64,000 nucleotides of DNA from Alistipes sp. (GTDB lineage Bacteria > Bacteroidota > Bacteroidia > Bacteroidales > Rikenellaceae), in the NCBI GenBank assembly GCA_022767745.1, contig JALENN010000006.1, forward strand, positions 248,001 through 312,000. The letters run 5' to 3'. Shown here piece by piece: positions 36,453-44,607 of the stretch (its first letter is position 1; the number at the start of each line of letters is the position of its first letter). The notes beneath the pieces were generated by a model. The model did no database searches. It was not told the origin of the DNA and saw only the letters and a program-made list of their open reading frames with translations. The position numbers and the translations under genes are program-made.

Positions 36453-37169
36453 CTATCGCCGTACCACCATGATGGCGCTCCAGAGGTCGCCCTTGCGGAC
36501 ATAGATGTAGCCCGAGCTGTAACGCTCATCCTTGGATACGCCCCAGTCGCCGTTGGCGTCGCGCTCGACGGTAACGTCCGACGTCGTCGCAATCTCGTCG
36601 GCACGGTTCAGCAGCTCGGCATCCTGCTCCTCGAGCATCGTGCTATAGCCGCCCTGAAGATCGTACGTGCGCTCGAAAGGTTCGGGCAGCATGTCGGCAT
36701 TGCCGGCCTTGTCGGCATAATAGACCACCTTCACGCCCGTCATCTCCTGCTTGCCCGTAGAGGCATTCTCGCCCGTGATGATCGACTCGGCTCGCATGCG
36801 GTAGAAGGTCGCACCGGCCGCCAGCGCAACGTGTCCCGACGGGAACTCGTGCAGCGACTCGCCGTCATATACGAGGTATCCGCCGCCCACGTCGACAGCC
36901 GCGCTGCGCACAAGGTTGTCGAAGCGCATGGTCACGCCGTTAAGGCCGTTCACGCGGCCCACGTATGCTATCACCGCCGACGAGCACACGAAGTTGCCAG
37001 CATCATCGACATATACGTCCGAGTTGCCGAGCATCGTGCGGCCGTTCGACTCGTTCATCATGTTGAGCGAGGCGCTTCCCGCGGGGTCACCCTTGGGGGC
37101 ATCCTCCTTCGAGCATGCGCCGAAAGCGAGGGCACACGCCGAAAGTGTCACTAAAAGAAGATTTTTCAT
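36453..37169 (-). CDS. Surface-type lipoprotein of unknown function (DUF5036-like)
   Basis: A 238-residue lipoprotein with signal MKNLLLVTLSACALAFGAC. The residues after the lipidated Cys read SKEDA, which fits the lipoprotein export signal (X-K-D/E-D/E-X) known from Capnocytophaga, so exposure on the outer surface is likely. The mature part is beta-rich, with MMNESNGRTMLGNSDVYVDDAGNFV resembling Bacteroidales proteins grouped as DUF5036; that assignment is from memory and tentative. It is monocistronic, with its own -7 box and an 80 nt structured leader. Confidence 0.7.
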   Translation of the reverse strand: MKNLLLVTLSACALAFGACSKEDAPKGDPAGSASLNMMNESNGRTMLGNSDVYVDDAGNFVCSSAVIAYVGRVNGLNGVTMRFDNLVRSAAVDVGGGYLVYDGESLHEFPSGHVALAAGATFYRMRAESIITGENASTGKQEMTGVKVVYYADKAGNADMLPEPFERTYDLQGGYSTMLEEQDAELLNRADEIATTSDVTVERDANGDWGVSKDERYSSGYIYVRKGDLWSAIMVVRR

Positions 37170-37425
37170 ATTTTTCAGCTATGGTTTTCGGTTATTGTTT
37201 TCGGCTAGGCCATAGTTTGCGGTTATGGCCGGCGGGCCGCAGGTGCAGCTCACGCCTACAAATATAGTGTTTTTTTCGTTCGCCCGCACCGCCGCCGCGC
37301 AAAACGGATACATTGCGCGCGCAACGTTTTTTCGGGCCGCGCCGCATCTTTCGCGCGGCGGCAGCGGCGGCTGAGGGAAAAAATTGTATTTTTGCGATGA
37401 TACACACTGCAAAACACCACACGCA
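37170..37425. promoter_or_regulatory. Divergent control region with hairpin and direct repeat in the lipoprotein leader
   Basis: On the minus strand TATATTTG (37259-37266) would start the lipoprotein transcript near 37252. Its leader contains an inverted repeat GGCCATA-(9 nt)-TATGGCC (37208-37230) and an 18 bp direct repeat with three mismatches (37178-37195 and 37209-37226). On the plus strand TATTTTTG (37387-37394) is the -7 box for the GH30 gene. The rest is GC-rich with no gene. Confidence 0.6.
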
Positions 37426-38877
37426 ATGACGCGACTCCACCACACCATCCTCACGGCGGCGGCATCACTGGCCGCGGCCCTGGCCGCAATATCGTGCGGC
37501 ACGACGCGCACGGCCGACATATACGTCACCACGGCCGCCGCCGACCGTCTTTTCAACCACACCGCGCAGCCGCTCGCCGCACTCAGCAGCGACTCGCTGC
37601 GGCGCATAACGCTCGACACGGCACAGCGCCTGCAGCCCGTCTACGGCTTCGGCGCCGCCATCACCGGATCGACATGCTACAACCTGCTGCGGATGCCGGA
37701 GGAGGACCGCGACTCGCTGCTGCGCGAGTGCTTCGCCCCCGGGCAGATGGCATTCAGCTTCATCCGCATATCGATCGGCGCCTCGGACTTCTCGCTCGAC
37801 GAGTACACCTGCTGCGACCGCCCGGGCATAGAGTTCTTCGAGCTGCACGAGTACGACCGCCGCGACCTCATACCCATACTCAAGCGCATACTGGAGATAA
37901 ACCCCTCGGTGAAGATCGTCGCCTCGCCGTGGTCGTGCCCCAAGTGGATGAAGATAGGCTACGACAACGACCGCCCCTTCGACAGCTGGACCGACGGCCG
38001 CCTCAACCCCGACTGCTACGACGACTATGCCGAGTACTTCGTGCTGTGGATCGCCGAGATGGAGGCCGCGGGCATACCCATATACGCCGTCACGGTGCAG
38101 AACGAGCCCCTCAACCGCGGCAACTCGATGTCGCTCTACATGGGTTGGGAGCAGCAGCGCGACTTCATCCGCGACCATCTGGGCCCCGCCTTCGAGCGTA
38201 ACGGCATCGACACCCGCATATGGCTCTTCGACCACAACTACAACTACGACAACATAGCCGACCAGCAGGACTACCCGCTGCACATACTCGCCGACACGGC
38301 CGCCGCCCGCTACGTCGCCGGCACGGCATGGCACAACTACGGCGGCCGCCCCGAGACCCTCGACGGCATACACGCCGCATTCCCCGACAAGGAGATATTC
38401 TTCACCGAGGCGTCGATCGGCACCTGGAACTACGACTTCGGCAAGTGCCTCGTCAACGACTTCGCGTCGATATTCCTCGGCACGCTCAACCGCTGGGGCC
38501 GCGGCGTGACGCTCTGGAACCTGCTGCTCGACGACAAGGGCGCGCCCAACCGGCCCAAGGGGTGCCGCACGTGCTACGGCGCGGTGGAGATCTCGTCCGA
38601 GCGGTACGACTACGCCTCGCTCGTGCGCAAGAGCCACTACTACAACATAGCCCACTGCTCGAAGGTGATCGAGCCGGGAGCCGTACGCGTCGCCTCGACG
38701 TCGGAGTGCGGCGAGGCGGTGCAGTCGGCCGCCTTCGCCAACCCCGACGGCACGTACGCCCTCGTGGCGGCCAACCTCTCGGAGCAGCCGCAGACGGTCG
38801 AGATAGCCGGCACGGGCAGCTACATAACCCTCGCGCTGCCGCCACGCTCGATAGCATCGGTCCGCTGGCGCGAGTAG
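37426..38877 (+). CDS. GH30-family glycosidase lipoprotein
   Basis: A 483-residue lipoprotein (lipobox AISC, Cys24) with a clan GH-A TIM barrel and a short beta-sandwich C-terminus. GFGAAITGSTCYNLLRM and IRISIGASDFSLDEYTCCD are typical of GH30. Also typical are ASPWSCPKWMK, the acid/base in VTVQNEPLN (Glu227) and the nucleophile in IFFTEASIGTW (Glu328). Family activities include beta-1,6-glucanase, glucosylceramidase and xylanase, and exact specificity is open. The start MTRLHHTIL at 37426 is chosen because the promoter -7 box overlaps the earlier track start. Confidence 0.92.
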   Translation: MTRLHHTILTAAASLAAALAAISCGTTRTADIYVTTAAADRLFNHTAQPLAALSSDSLRRITLDTAQRLQPVYGFGAAITGSTCYNLLRMPEEDRDSLLRECFAPGQMAFSFIRISIGASDFSLDEYTCCDRPGIEFFELHEYDRRDLIPILKRILEINPSVKIVASPWSCPKWMKIGYDNDRPFDSWTDGRLNPDCYDDYAEYFVLWIAEMEAAGIPIYAVTVQNEPLNRGNSMSLYMGWEQQRDFIRDHLGPAFERNGIDTRIWLFDHNYNYDNIADQQDYPLHILADTAAARYVAGTAWHNYGGRPETLDGIHAAFPDKEIFFTEASIGTWNYDFGKCLVNDFASIFLGTLNRWGRGVTLWNLLLDDKGAPNRPKGCRTCYGAVEISSERYDYASLVRKSHYYNIAHCSKVIEPGAVRVASTSECGEAVQSAAFANPDGTYALVAANLSEQPQTVEIAGTGSYITLALPPRSIASVRWRE

Positions 38878-38900
38878 TTTTCAGCGGCAGACAGCAAAAA

Positions 38901-38932
38901 AATTCCCGCACCTTCCAACAGGTGCGGGAATT
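38901..38932. terminator. Terminator between the GH30 and thioesterase genes
   Basis: AATTCCCGCACCT-TCCAAC-AGGTGCGGGAATT is a perfect 13 bp stem. Seven T follow on the minus strand, so it best serves the thioesterase unit, and weaker AT sequence follows on the plus strand. Confidence 0.85.
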
Positions 38933-38952
38933 ATTATTATCGGGTAATCGGG

Positions 38953-39357
38953 CTACTCGGCCTCGGCATCCTTCAAAACCCGGCGCCACTCGTCGGGGAC
39001 CTCCACGCCCGACTGCGTGGCCACCTCGAAGGCCACCATCACCGCACGGCAGCGCGTGCACACCTCGCCGCCGGCGCGCACGATGCGCTGCTGCAGCGTG
39101 ATGCTCTTATGGCCGACGGCCTCCACCTCGGTCTCGACGGTGATGTCGTCCTCGAAGCGTATCTGCGACATGAAGTCGGTGTGCGCCGAGACGGTCACGG
39201 CCGAGACGCCGCGCGTGACGTTGCCCACGCCCAGACGCGCGAAGAGCTCGGTCTTGCCCAGGTCGAGATAGGAGTACTGCGCCGTGTTGTTCACATGGCC
39301 GAAGGGGTCGATGTCGCAGAAGCGTTTCTGCACCGCAGTCGTTACACTCAGCGCCAT
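38953..39357 (-). CDS. Acyl-CoA thioesterase, 4HBT/YbgC-like
   Basis: A 134-residue hot-dog-fold thioesterase. DIDPFGHVNNTAQYSYLDLGKTELFARLG near residues 17-45 is the YbgC/4-hydroxybenzoyl-CoA thioesterase signature with the catalytic Asp. MSQIRFEDDITVETEVEAVGHKSITL forms the central strand and helix. The likely job is hydrolysis of a short or medium acyl-CoA; the substrate is unknown. It starts 3 bp after the Sua5 stop, so the two are tightly coupled. Confidence 0.88.
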   Translation of the reverse strand: MALSVTTAVQKRFCDIDPFGHVNNTAQYSYLDLGKTELFARLGVGNVTRGVSAVTVSAHTDFMSQIRFEDDITVETEVEAVGHKSITLQQRIVRAGGEVCTRCRAVMVAFEVATQSGVEVPDEWRRVLKDAEAE

Positions 39358-39360
39358 GGC

Positions 39361-39927
39361 CTACTTGCGTATGATCTTCACCTCGCCGCGCGGGCCGAAG
39401 GCCACGATCGAGCTGGGCTTGCCCGTGGGGCGACCCTGCACGCGGGGGTTGACTACATAATCCACGCCGTCGACGATCTCGCGGCACACCTTGTCGAGCC
39501 CCTTGGGTGTCTCCTCGCCCGAGATGTTGGCCGAGGTCGAGACAATGGGCTTGCCGAAACGGCGCAGCAGCTGGCGGCAGAACTCGTGGTCGGGCACGCG
39601 CACGCCCAGCGTCCCCTCCTCGGGGATGAGGTTCGGCGCCACGCCCACGGCCCCGTCGAGGATCAGCGTCAGCGGCTTGGTGGCCATCTCCATCACCTCG
39701 AACGCTATGCCCGGAGCCTTGTCGACATAACGCACGATCATGTCGGCGTCGCGGCACAGCACAAGCATCGAGTGCTTGTTCTCGCTGCGTTTGAGTTTAT
39801 AGATGCGGTCCACGGCCTCCTCGTTCGTGGCATCGCACCCTATGCCCCACACCGTATCGGTGGGATAGAGGATCAATCCTCCGCGTCGCAGCACCTCGAG
39901 CGCCGCTTCCACTTCCTTCTCCATCAT
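39361..39927 (-). CDS. Threonylcarbamoyl-AMP synthase (Sua5/YrdC)
   Basis: First step of t6A tRNA modification: forms threonylcarbamoyl-AMP from threonine, bicarbonate and ATP. LRRGGLILYPTDTVWGIGCDATNEEAVDRIYKLKRSENKHSMLVL is the YrdC nucleotide/RNA-binding signature. VRVPDHEFCRQLLRRFGKPIVSTSANISGEETP carries the conserved STSAN. 188 residues correspond to the single-domain YrdC/TsaC type without the Sua5 C-terminal domain. A minus-strand TATTTTTG box lies 21 bp upstream of the start. Confidence 0.93.
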   Translation of the reverse strand: MMEKEVEAALEVLRRGGLILYPTDTVWGIGCDATNEEAVDRIYKLKRSENKHSMLVLCRDADMIVRYVDKAPGIAFEVMEMATKPLTLILDGAVGVAPNLIPEEGTLGVRVPDHEFCRQLLRRFGKPIVSTSANISGEETPKGLDKVCREIVDGVDYVVNPRVQGRPTGKPSSIVAFGPRGEVKIIRK

Positions 39928-39947
39928 AACAGTGACTATATTTTCGG

Positions 39948-39955
39948 CAAAAATA
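39948..39955 (-). promoter_or_regulatory. -7 element of the Sua5-thioesterase unit
   Basis: TATTTTTG on the minus strand, giving a leader of about 15 nt. No TTTG at -33. Confidence 0.5.
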
Positions 39956-40006
39956 ATTATTTTAACGGCAGCCTGCCCCCTCGCGGCAAGGAATTTTTAT
40001 GCAGAG

Positions 40007-40038
40007 GTTGTCCGAAAACGATTATTTTACTAATTTTA
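40007..40038 (+). promoter_or_regulatory. Probable promoter of yebC
   Basis: GTTG (40007-40010), 20 bp, TAATTTTA (40031-40038). One mismatch in each box. It predicts a leader of about 120 nt before the ATG at 40167. Confidence 0.5.
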
Positions 40039-40166
40039 CGGCGCCGAAACGGCCGCGGCTTCCGCCGCCGCCTCACACGACAACAACAAACATAACAACA
40101 TATTGGTTTAACTCAAGCCGCGGATCACCCCGCCCGGGGGCCGCACCGAAAATAAACTCACAAACT

Positions 40167-40907
40167 ATGGGAAGAGCTTTTGAATACCGTAAAGCGAGAA
40201 AACTGAAGCGCTGGGGTCACATGGCGCGCGTATTCACCAAGATCGGCAAGGAGATCGAAATCGCCGTCAAGGCCGGCGGAGCAGACCCCTCGGGCAACAC
40301 CCGCCTGCGTATCCTTATCCAGAACGCCAAGGCCGAGAACATGCCCAAGGAGAACATCGAACGTGCCATCAAACGCGCCACCGACAAGGACGCCGCCGAC
40401 TACAAGGAGGTGATCTATGAAGGATACGGCCCCCACGGAATAGCCTTCCTCGTAGAGACCGCCACCGACAACACCAACCGTACCGTGGCCAGCCTGCGCA
40501 TGTACTTCAACAAGTGCGGCGGCACGCTCGGCAACTCGGGCAGCGTGGCATTCATGTTCGAGCACAAGTGCGTCTTCAAGTTCCGCGCACCCGAAGGCAC
40601 CGACCTCGAGGAGCTCGAGCTGGAGATGATCGACCTGAACGTCGACGAGTTCTACCCCGAGGAGGAGGCCATCACCGTATATGCCCCCTACGAGTCGTTC
40701 GGCGCAATACAGAAGTGGATCGAGGACAAGGGCTTCGAGACCATATCGGGTGAGTCGGTACGCATCCCCGTCGACACCAAGGAGCTCACGCCCGAGGAGC
40801 GCGAGTCGGTAGAGAAGCTGCAGGAGCGCATCGAGGAGGACGACGACGTGGTGAACGTATACACCAACATGCGCGAGCCCGAGGAGGAAGAGGGAGCCGA
40901 GGAGTAA
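40167..40907 (+). CDS. yebC: YebC/PmpR-family transcriptional regulator or translation factor
   Basis: A 246-residue three-domain YebC protein. MGRAFEYRKARKLKRWGHMARVFTKIGKEIEIAVKAGGADPSGN opens the family signature, followed by MPKENIERAIKRATDK and YEGYGPHGIAFLVETATDNTNRT. YebC proteins have been described as DNA-binding regulators and, in recent work, as factors easing ribosome stalling at proline stretches. The start at 40167 is fixed by the family N-terminus; the track ORF begins upstream within the leader. The stop is followed directly by a run of nine C. Confidence 0.95.
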   Translation: MGRAFEYRKARKLKRWGHMARVFTKIGKEIEIAVKAGGADPSGNTRLRILIQNAKAENMPKENIERAIKRATDKDAADYKEVIYEGYGPHGIAFLVETATDNTNRTVASLRMYFNKCGGTLGNSGSVAFMFEHKCVFKFRAPEGTDLEELELEMIDLNVDEFYPEEEAITVYAPYESFGAIQKWIEDKGFETISGESVRIPVDTKELTPEERESVEKLQERIEEDDDVVNVYTNMREPEEEEGAEE

Positions 40908-40984
40908 CCCCCCCCCTTCAGTCGCGGGCCGAGGCAGGCATGGCCGGAAACGGCCGCCGATGCCGGAGCAACAGCAAACAACGA

Positions 40985-41020
40985 AAAACGGACAATCCCA
41001 TGCGGGAGAGTCCGTTTTTC
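40985..41020. terminator. Bidirectional terminator between yebC and the nucleotidyltransferase gene
   Basis: AAAACGGAC-(16 nt)-GTCCGTTTT, with five T on each strand. The interior TCCC/GGGA extends the stem. Confidence 0.8.
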
Positions 41021-41124
41021 CGTTTTATAACTTTTATAACAGTCCTATTCCTGTCCTTCAGACATCCTGCGGCCTTTCGGTGCGGCGGGAACGACTCCCC
41101 GACAGCTTGCCGGCAGGAGATATT

Positions 41125-42714
41125 TCAACTGTCCTGTTCCGTCGGCTCCGTCTTCTCCGCCTTTTCCGGTCTGGCGGCACGTCCTCCGCGTCCCTTGCGG
41201 CGTGCGGCGGCCGCGGCGGCCTCCTCGGCGGCACGGCGTTCGGCCCGCTCGCGCTCCTCGCGTTCGCGCTCGGCACGTTCGGCCTCGGCCTCGGCGCGCG
41301 TCACGTCGCACACCTTCACCAGCCCCTCGTCGGCGGCCAGACGCTCCATCAGGGCGTAGGCCTCGTCGTAGTCGTTGCGTATGTCGCCGTCGAGGATGGC
41401 GTTCTTGATGGCCTCCTTGATGCGGCCTATGGCGCTGCAGGGGCGCAGCCCGTAGCAGCGCATGATGATGTCTCCCGTGACGGGAGGCTGGAAGTTGCGC
41501 ACGCGGTCGCGCTCCTCCAGATCGCGCATCTTGCGGCGCACCAGCTCGAAGTTGGCAAGGTAGCGCTTCACCTTCGAGTCGATGCCCGACGTTATGTCGG
41601 CCTCGCAGAGGATCATCAGCGACTCCACGTCGTCGCCCGCCTCGAAGAGCAGGCGCCGCACGGCCGAGTCGGTCACCATATCCTCCGACAGGATTATGGG
41701 GCGCAGGTGGAGGAAGACCATCTTCTGCACGAACTTCATGTGCTCGTTCATCGGCAGCTTCATCCGGCGGAATATCGACGGCACCATCTTCGAGCCCACC
41801 ACCTCGTGCTGGTGGAACGTCCACCCCACGCGCGGGTCGTAGGCCTTGGTCAGCGGCTTGGCTATGTCGTGCAGCACGGCGGCCCAGCGCAGCCACAGGT
41901 CGTTGCTGCGGCGCGCCACGTTGTCCAGCACCTTGAGCGTATGCACGAAGTTGTCCTTGTGGGCGTGCGCCCCCACGCGCTCCACGCCGCGCAGGCGGTG
42001 CAGCTCGGGGAAGATAAGCTCCAGCAGGCCCGTACGCTCCAGCAGGTCGAACCCGATGGACGGCGCGGGCGAAAGGACTATCTTGTTAAGTTCGGCGATG
42101 ATGCGCTCGCCCGAGACGATCCCGATGCGGTGGCGGTTGCGCTCGATGGCCTCGAAGGTCTCCTCCTCGATGTCGAAGCCCAGCTGCGTGGCGAACCTTA
42201 CGGCGCGCATCATGCGCAGGGGGTCGTCGGAGAAGGTTATGTCGGGATCGCACGGCGTGCGTATGATGCAGTCCTCGAGGTCGTCCATGCCGTAGAAGGG
42301 GTCCACCAGCTCGCCGAAGCGGTCGCCGTTGAGCGACCAGGCCAGGGCGTTGATGGTGAAGTCGCGCCGACGCTGGTCGTCGTCCAGCGTGCCGGCCTCG
42401 ACGACGGGCTTGCGCGAGTCGTGCGAGTAGGACTCCTTGCGGGCGCCGACGAACTCGACCTCGACGCCGCCCGCACGCACCATGGCCGTGCCGAAACGGC
42501 GGAAGACCGACACACGCGAGTGCACCTCGCGTCCCAGCGCCTCGGCCACGGCTATGCCGTCGCCGACGACCACCACGTCGACATCGGTCGAGGGTCGCCG
42601 CAGGTAGTAGTCGCGGACGTAGCCCCCCACGACATAGGCCTCGACACCCAGGGCGTCGACGATGCGCGAGAGACGGTGGAAGAGGGGTTTATCGAGGGGC
42701 GAAGCGTTGTTCAT
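41125..42714 (-). CDS. CCA-adding-type tRNA nucleotidyltransferase / poly(A) polymerase family with HD domain
   Basis: Class II nucleotidyltransferase of 529 residues. The head contains EAYVVGGYVRDYYLRRPSTDVDVVVVGDG (catalytic Asp pair, about 25-53) and RRDFTINALAWSL. DDPLRMMRAVRFATQLGF is the neck signature. An HD domain (VLHDIAKPLTKAY, HQHEVVGSKM) occupies about 240-380. It most likely builds or repairs tRNA 3' CCA ends. The last 55 residues are a highly charged Glu/Arg/Ala run ending in a KGRGGRAARPEK tail, unusual for the core enzyme. The true start is MNNASPL at 42714. Confidence 0.9.
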   Translation of the reverse strand: MNNASPLDKPLFHRLSRIVDALGVEAYVVGGYVRDYYLRRPSTDVDVVVVGDGIAVAEALGREVHSRVSVFRRFGTAMVRAGGVEVEFVGARKESYSHDSRKPVVEAGTLDDDQRRRDFTINALAWSLNGDRFGELVDPFYGMDDLEDCIIRTPCDPDITFSDDPLRMMRAVRFATQLGFDIEEETFEAIERNRHRIGIVSGERIIAELNKIVLSPAPSIGFDLLERTGLLELIFPELHRLRGVERVGAHAHKDNFVHTLKVLDNVARRSNDLWLRWAAVLHDIAKPLTKAYDPRVGWTFHQHEVVGSKMVPSIFRRMKLPMNEHMKFVQKMVFLHLRPIILSEDMVTDSAVRRLLFEAGDDVESLMILCEADITSGIDSKVKRYLANFELVRRKMRDLEERDRVRNFQPPVTGDIIMRCYGLRPCSAIGRIKEAIKNAILDGDIRNDYDEAYALMERLAADEGLVKVCDVTRAEAEAERAEREREERERAERRAAEEAAAAAARRKGRGGRAARPEKAEKTEPTEQDS

Positions 42715-42746
42715 CGGCTGTGTGTTGCGTGAAACGTGTCGTTGGG

Positions 42747-43463
42747 TCAGTGCCCGAGGCAGCGGCGGTAGAGGCGCACGGTGTTCTCCATGCCGTACCA
42801 CAGGGCGTCGCAGATGAGGGCGTGGCCTATCGACACCTCGTCGCACCAGGGGATGCGCTCGGCGTAGTAGGCGAGGTTCTCGAGGCTCAGGTCGTGGCCG
42901 CCGTTCAGCCCCAGGCCCACGCGGCGTGCCGTCTCGGCAGCCTCGACATATGGTGCGATGGCAGCCTCGCGGTCGGCGGCGTAGCCCGCGGCATAGGCCT
43001 CGGTGTAGAGCTCGACACGGCGTGCGCCGCACGCCACGGCCCCCTCAACCATCTCGCTCACGGGGTCGACGAAGATCGAGGTGCGTATGCCAGCCTCGTT
43101 GAAGCGGCCGCAGATGTCAGTGAGGAACCCGCGGTTGCGGATGGTGTCCCACCCGGCGTTCGAGGTGATGGCGTCGGCGGCGTCGGGGACCAGCGTCACC
43201 TGCGCCGGGCGCACCTCGAGCACCAGATCGACGAACGACGGGATCGGGTTGCCCTCGATGTTCAGCTCCGTAGAGATTGCGGCCTTCAGGTCGCGCACAT
43301 CCTGATAACGTATGTGGCGGGCATCCGGACGCGGATGCACCGTGATACCCTCGGCGCCGAACCGCTCGATCTCAAGGGCGGCGCGCACCACGTCGGGAAG
43401 ATTGCCGCCGCGCGAGTTGCGCAGCACGGCGATCTTATTGATGTTTACGCTGAGTTTGGTCAT
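42747..43463 (-). CDS. pdxJ: Pyridoxine 5'-phosphate synthase
   Basis: Condenses 1-deoxyxylulose-5-phosphate and 3-amino-2-oxopropyl phosphate in de novo vitamin B6 synthesis. [59 protein letters not shown] and [13 protein letters not shown] are diagnostic PdxJ segments of a TIM barrel. The start [10 protein letters not shown] at 43463 gives 238 residues. It ends 33 bp before the nucleotidyltransferase ATG, so the two probably form a unit. Divergent from nadK. Confidence 0.97.
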   Translation of the reverse strand: MTKLSVNINKIAVLRNSRGGNLPDVVRAALEIERFGAEGITVHPRPDARHIRYQDVRDLKAAISTELNIEGNPIPSFVDLVLEVRPAQVTLVPDAADAITSNAGWDTIRNRGFLTDICGRFNEAGIRTSIFVDPVSEMVEGAVACGARRVELYTEAYAAGYAADREAAIAPYVEAAETARRVGLGLNGGHDLSLENLAYYAERIPWCDEVSIGHALICDALWYGMENTVRLYRRCLGH

Positions 43464-43548
43464 GACGGTAACTGTTTTGCCGCTGCACGCATGCCGCCCG
43501 CGCTTCGCGCAGCCCCTCAGGGCCATGCCCGCGCCGGGGCAGCAAATA

Positions 43549-43562
43549 AATTTGCTATGCAG
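43549..43562. promoter_or_regulatory. Inverted repeat at the nadK -33 box
   Basis: Sequence around 43545-43558 reads GCAAAT-AA-ATTTGC. This 6 bp inverted repeat overlaps the TTTG of the nadK promoter and faces pdxJ. It may be a regulator site, or may simply arise from two opposed TTTG boxes. Coordinates are accurate to a few bases. Confidence 0.3.
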
Positions 43563-43582
43563 CGCCTCATGTGCTATCTTTG
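43551..43582 (+). promoter_or_regulatory. Bacteroidota consensus promoter of nadK
   Basis: TTTG (43551-43554), 20 bp, TATCTTTG (43575-43582): full consensus. Start site near 43589, leader about 28 nt. Confidence 0.85.
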
Positions 43583-43616
43583 CGGGGTAAAGTTACTCAT
43601 TTTTTCCGACGCGAGT

Positions 43617-44492
43617 ATGAAAATCATACTTTTTTCCCGGGAGCAGGTCGACCATCGCCCGCAGCAGATGGCCCAGGTATTCCGCGCCATCGAGCGTCAC
43701 GGTTTCAGCTACGCCATCAATGAAGAGTTCGCACGCATCGTCGCCGACACGCTCGGCCGCGTGATCGACCCCGCCGCCATCTACGGCGATACCACCGGAG
43801 AACAGCCCGCCGAGAGCGTCATGGTATGCTACGGCGGCGACGGCACCCTGCTCGAGGGCATACAGCGCCTCGGCGACAAGTCGATACCCGTCGCCGGCAT
43901 CAACTTCGGGCACCTCGGGTTCCTCACCACGGCCACGCGCGAGGGTGTCGACACCCTCTTCGACGACATAGCCCGCGGGCAGCTGCTCACGCAGCCCCGC
44001 ACGCTGCTCCGCATCGAGGGCGTGGGCGACGGCACGCGCCCCCTGCTGGCGCTGAACGAGGTGGCCGTGCAACGCCTCGAGGCATCGATGGTGAAGGTCA
44101 TAGCCCGCGTCGACGGCCAGACCGTGGCGCAGTACAACGGCGACGGCGTGATAGTGGCCACACCCACCGGGTCGACCGCATACTCGCTCAGCGCCGGCGG
44201 ACCCATACTCTCGCCCTCGTGCGCATGCTTCGTCATCTCGCCCCTGGCCTCGCACAACTTCGGCATACGCCCCGTGGTCATCCCCGACTCGAGCCGCATC
44301 GAACTGCGCATACACTCGCGCCGCGGCCCCGCACAGCTCTCCGTCGACAACCGCACCTACCGCATCGGCGACGGCGACGCCATCGCCATAACCCGCGCCG
44401 AGGAGCGGATTTTATTGGCCGTACCGCACAATATATCATTTTACGAGACGTTACATAGTAAAATGATGTGGGATGTGGACATCCGCAATTAG
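43617..44492 (+). CDS. nadK: NAD kinase
   Basis: Phosphorylates NAD to NADP. CYGGDGTLLEGIQRL (the GGDG motif, about residues 77-80) and INFGHLGFLTTA are followed by AQYNGDGVIVATPTGSTAYSLSAGGPILSP (the conserved NGDG-TPTGSTAY block). The start MKIILFSREQ at 43617 gives 291 residues. The 590-residue track ORF extends antisense through pdxJ and is not a fusion. uppS follows with its own -7 box. Confidence 0.96.
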   Translation: MKIILFSREQVDHRPQQMAQVFRAIERHGFSYAINEEFARIVADTLGRVIDPAAIYGDTTGEQPAESVMVCYGGDGTLLEGIQRLGDKSIPVAGINFGHLGFLTTATREGVDTLFDDIARGQLLTQPRTLLRIEGVGDGTRPLLALNEVAVQRLEASMVKVIARVDGQTVAQYNGDGVIVATPTGSTAYSLSAGGPILSPSCACFVISPLASHNFGIRPVVIPDSSRIELRIHSRRGPAQLSVDNRTYRIGDGDAIAITRAEERILLAVPHNISFYETLHSKMMWDVDIRN

Positions 44493-44591
44493 GCGCCCCG
44501 ACACGCGCCCGGGAGATCGTGTGTCGCAACGCGCGGAGGGTTATTACCGATAAAAAGGCGGCAAAGCTTTCTTTTTCCGAGTAAAATTGTC

Positions 44592-44599
44592 TACATTTG
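44592..44599 (+). promoter_or_regulatory. -7 element of uppS, very close to the start codon
   Basis: TACATTTG ends only 8 bp before the ATG at 44608, so the transcript would be nearly leaderless. -33 has no clean TTTG; TTTTCCGAG lies 19 bp upstream of the box, as also before lysS. Confidence 0.55.
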
Positions 44600-44607
44600 C
44601 AGGTTAT

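Noticed and set aside
40908-40916. Run of nine C directly after the yebC stop
   Set aside because: Lies outside coding DNA and before a terminator. Unlike the G9 tract, no repeat structure or downstream start is affected; it may also be a sequencing-prone homopolymer.
42720-44492. 590-residue ORF as a possible fusion with NadK
   Set aside because: The first 299 residues read antisense to pdxJ; the NadK promoter lies inside.
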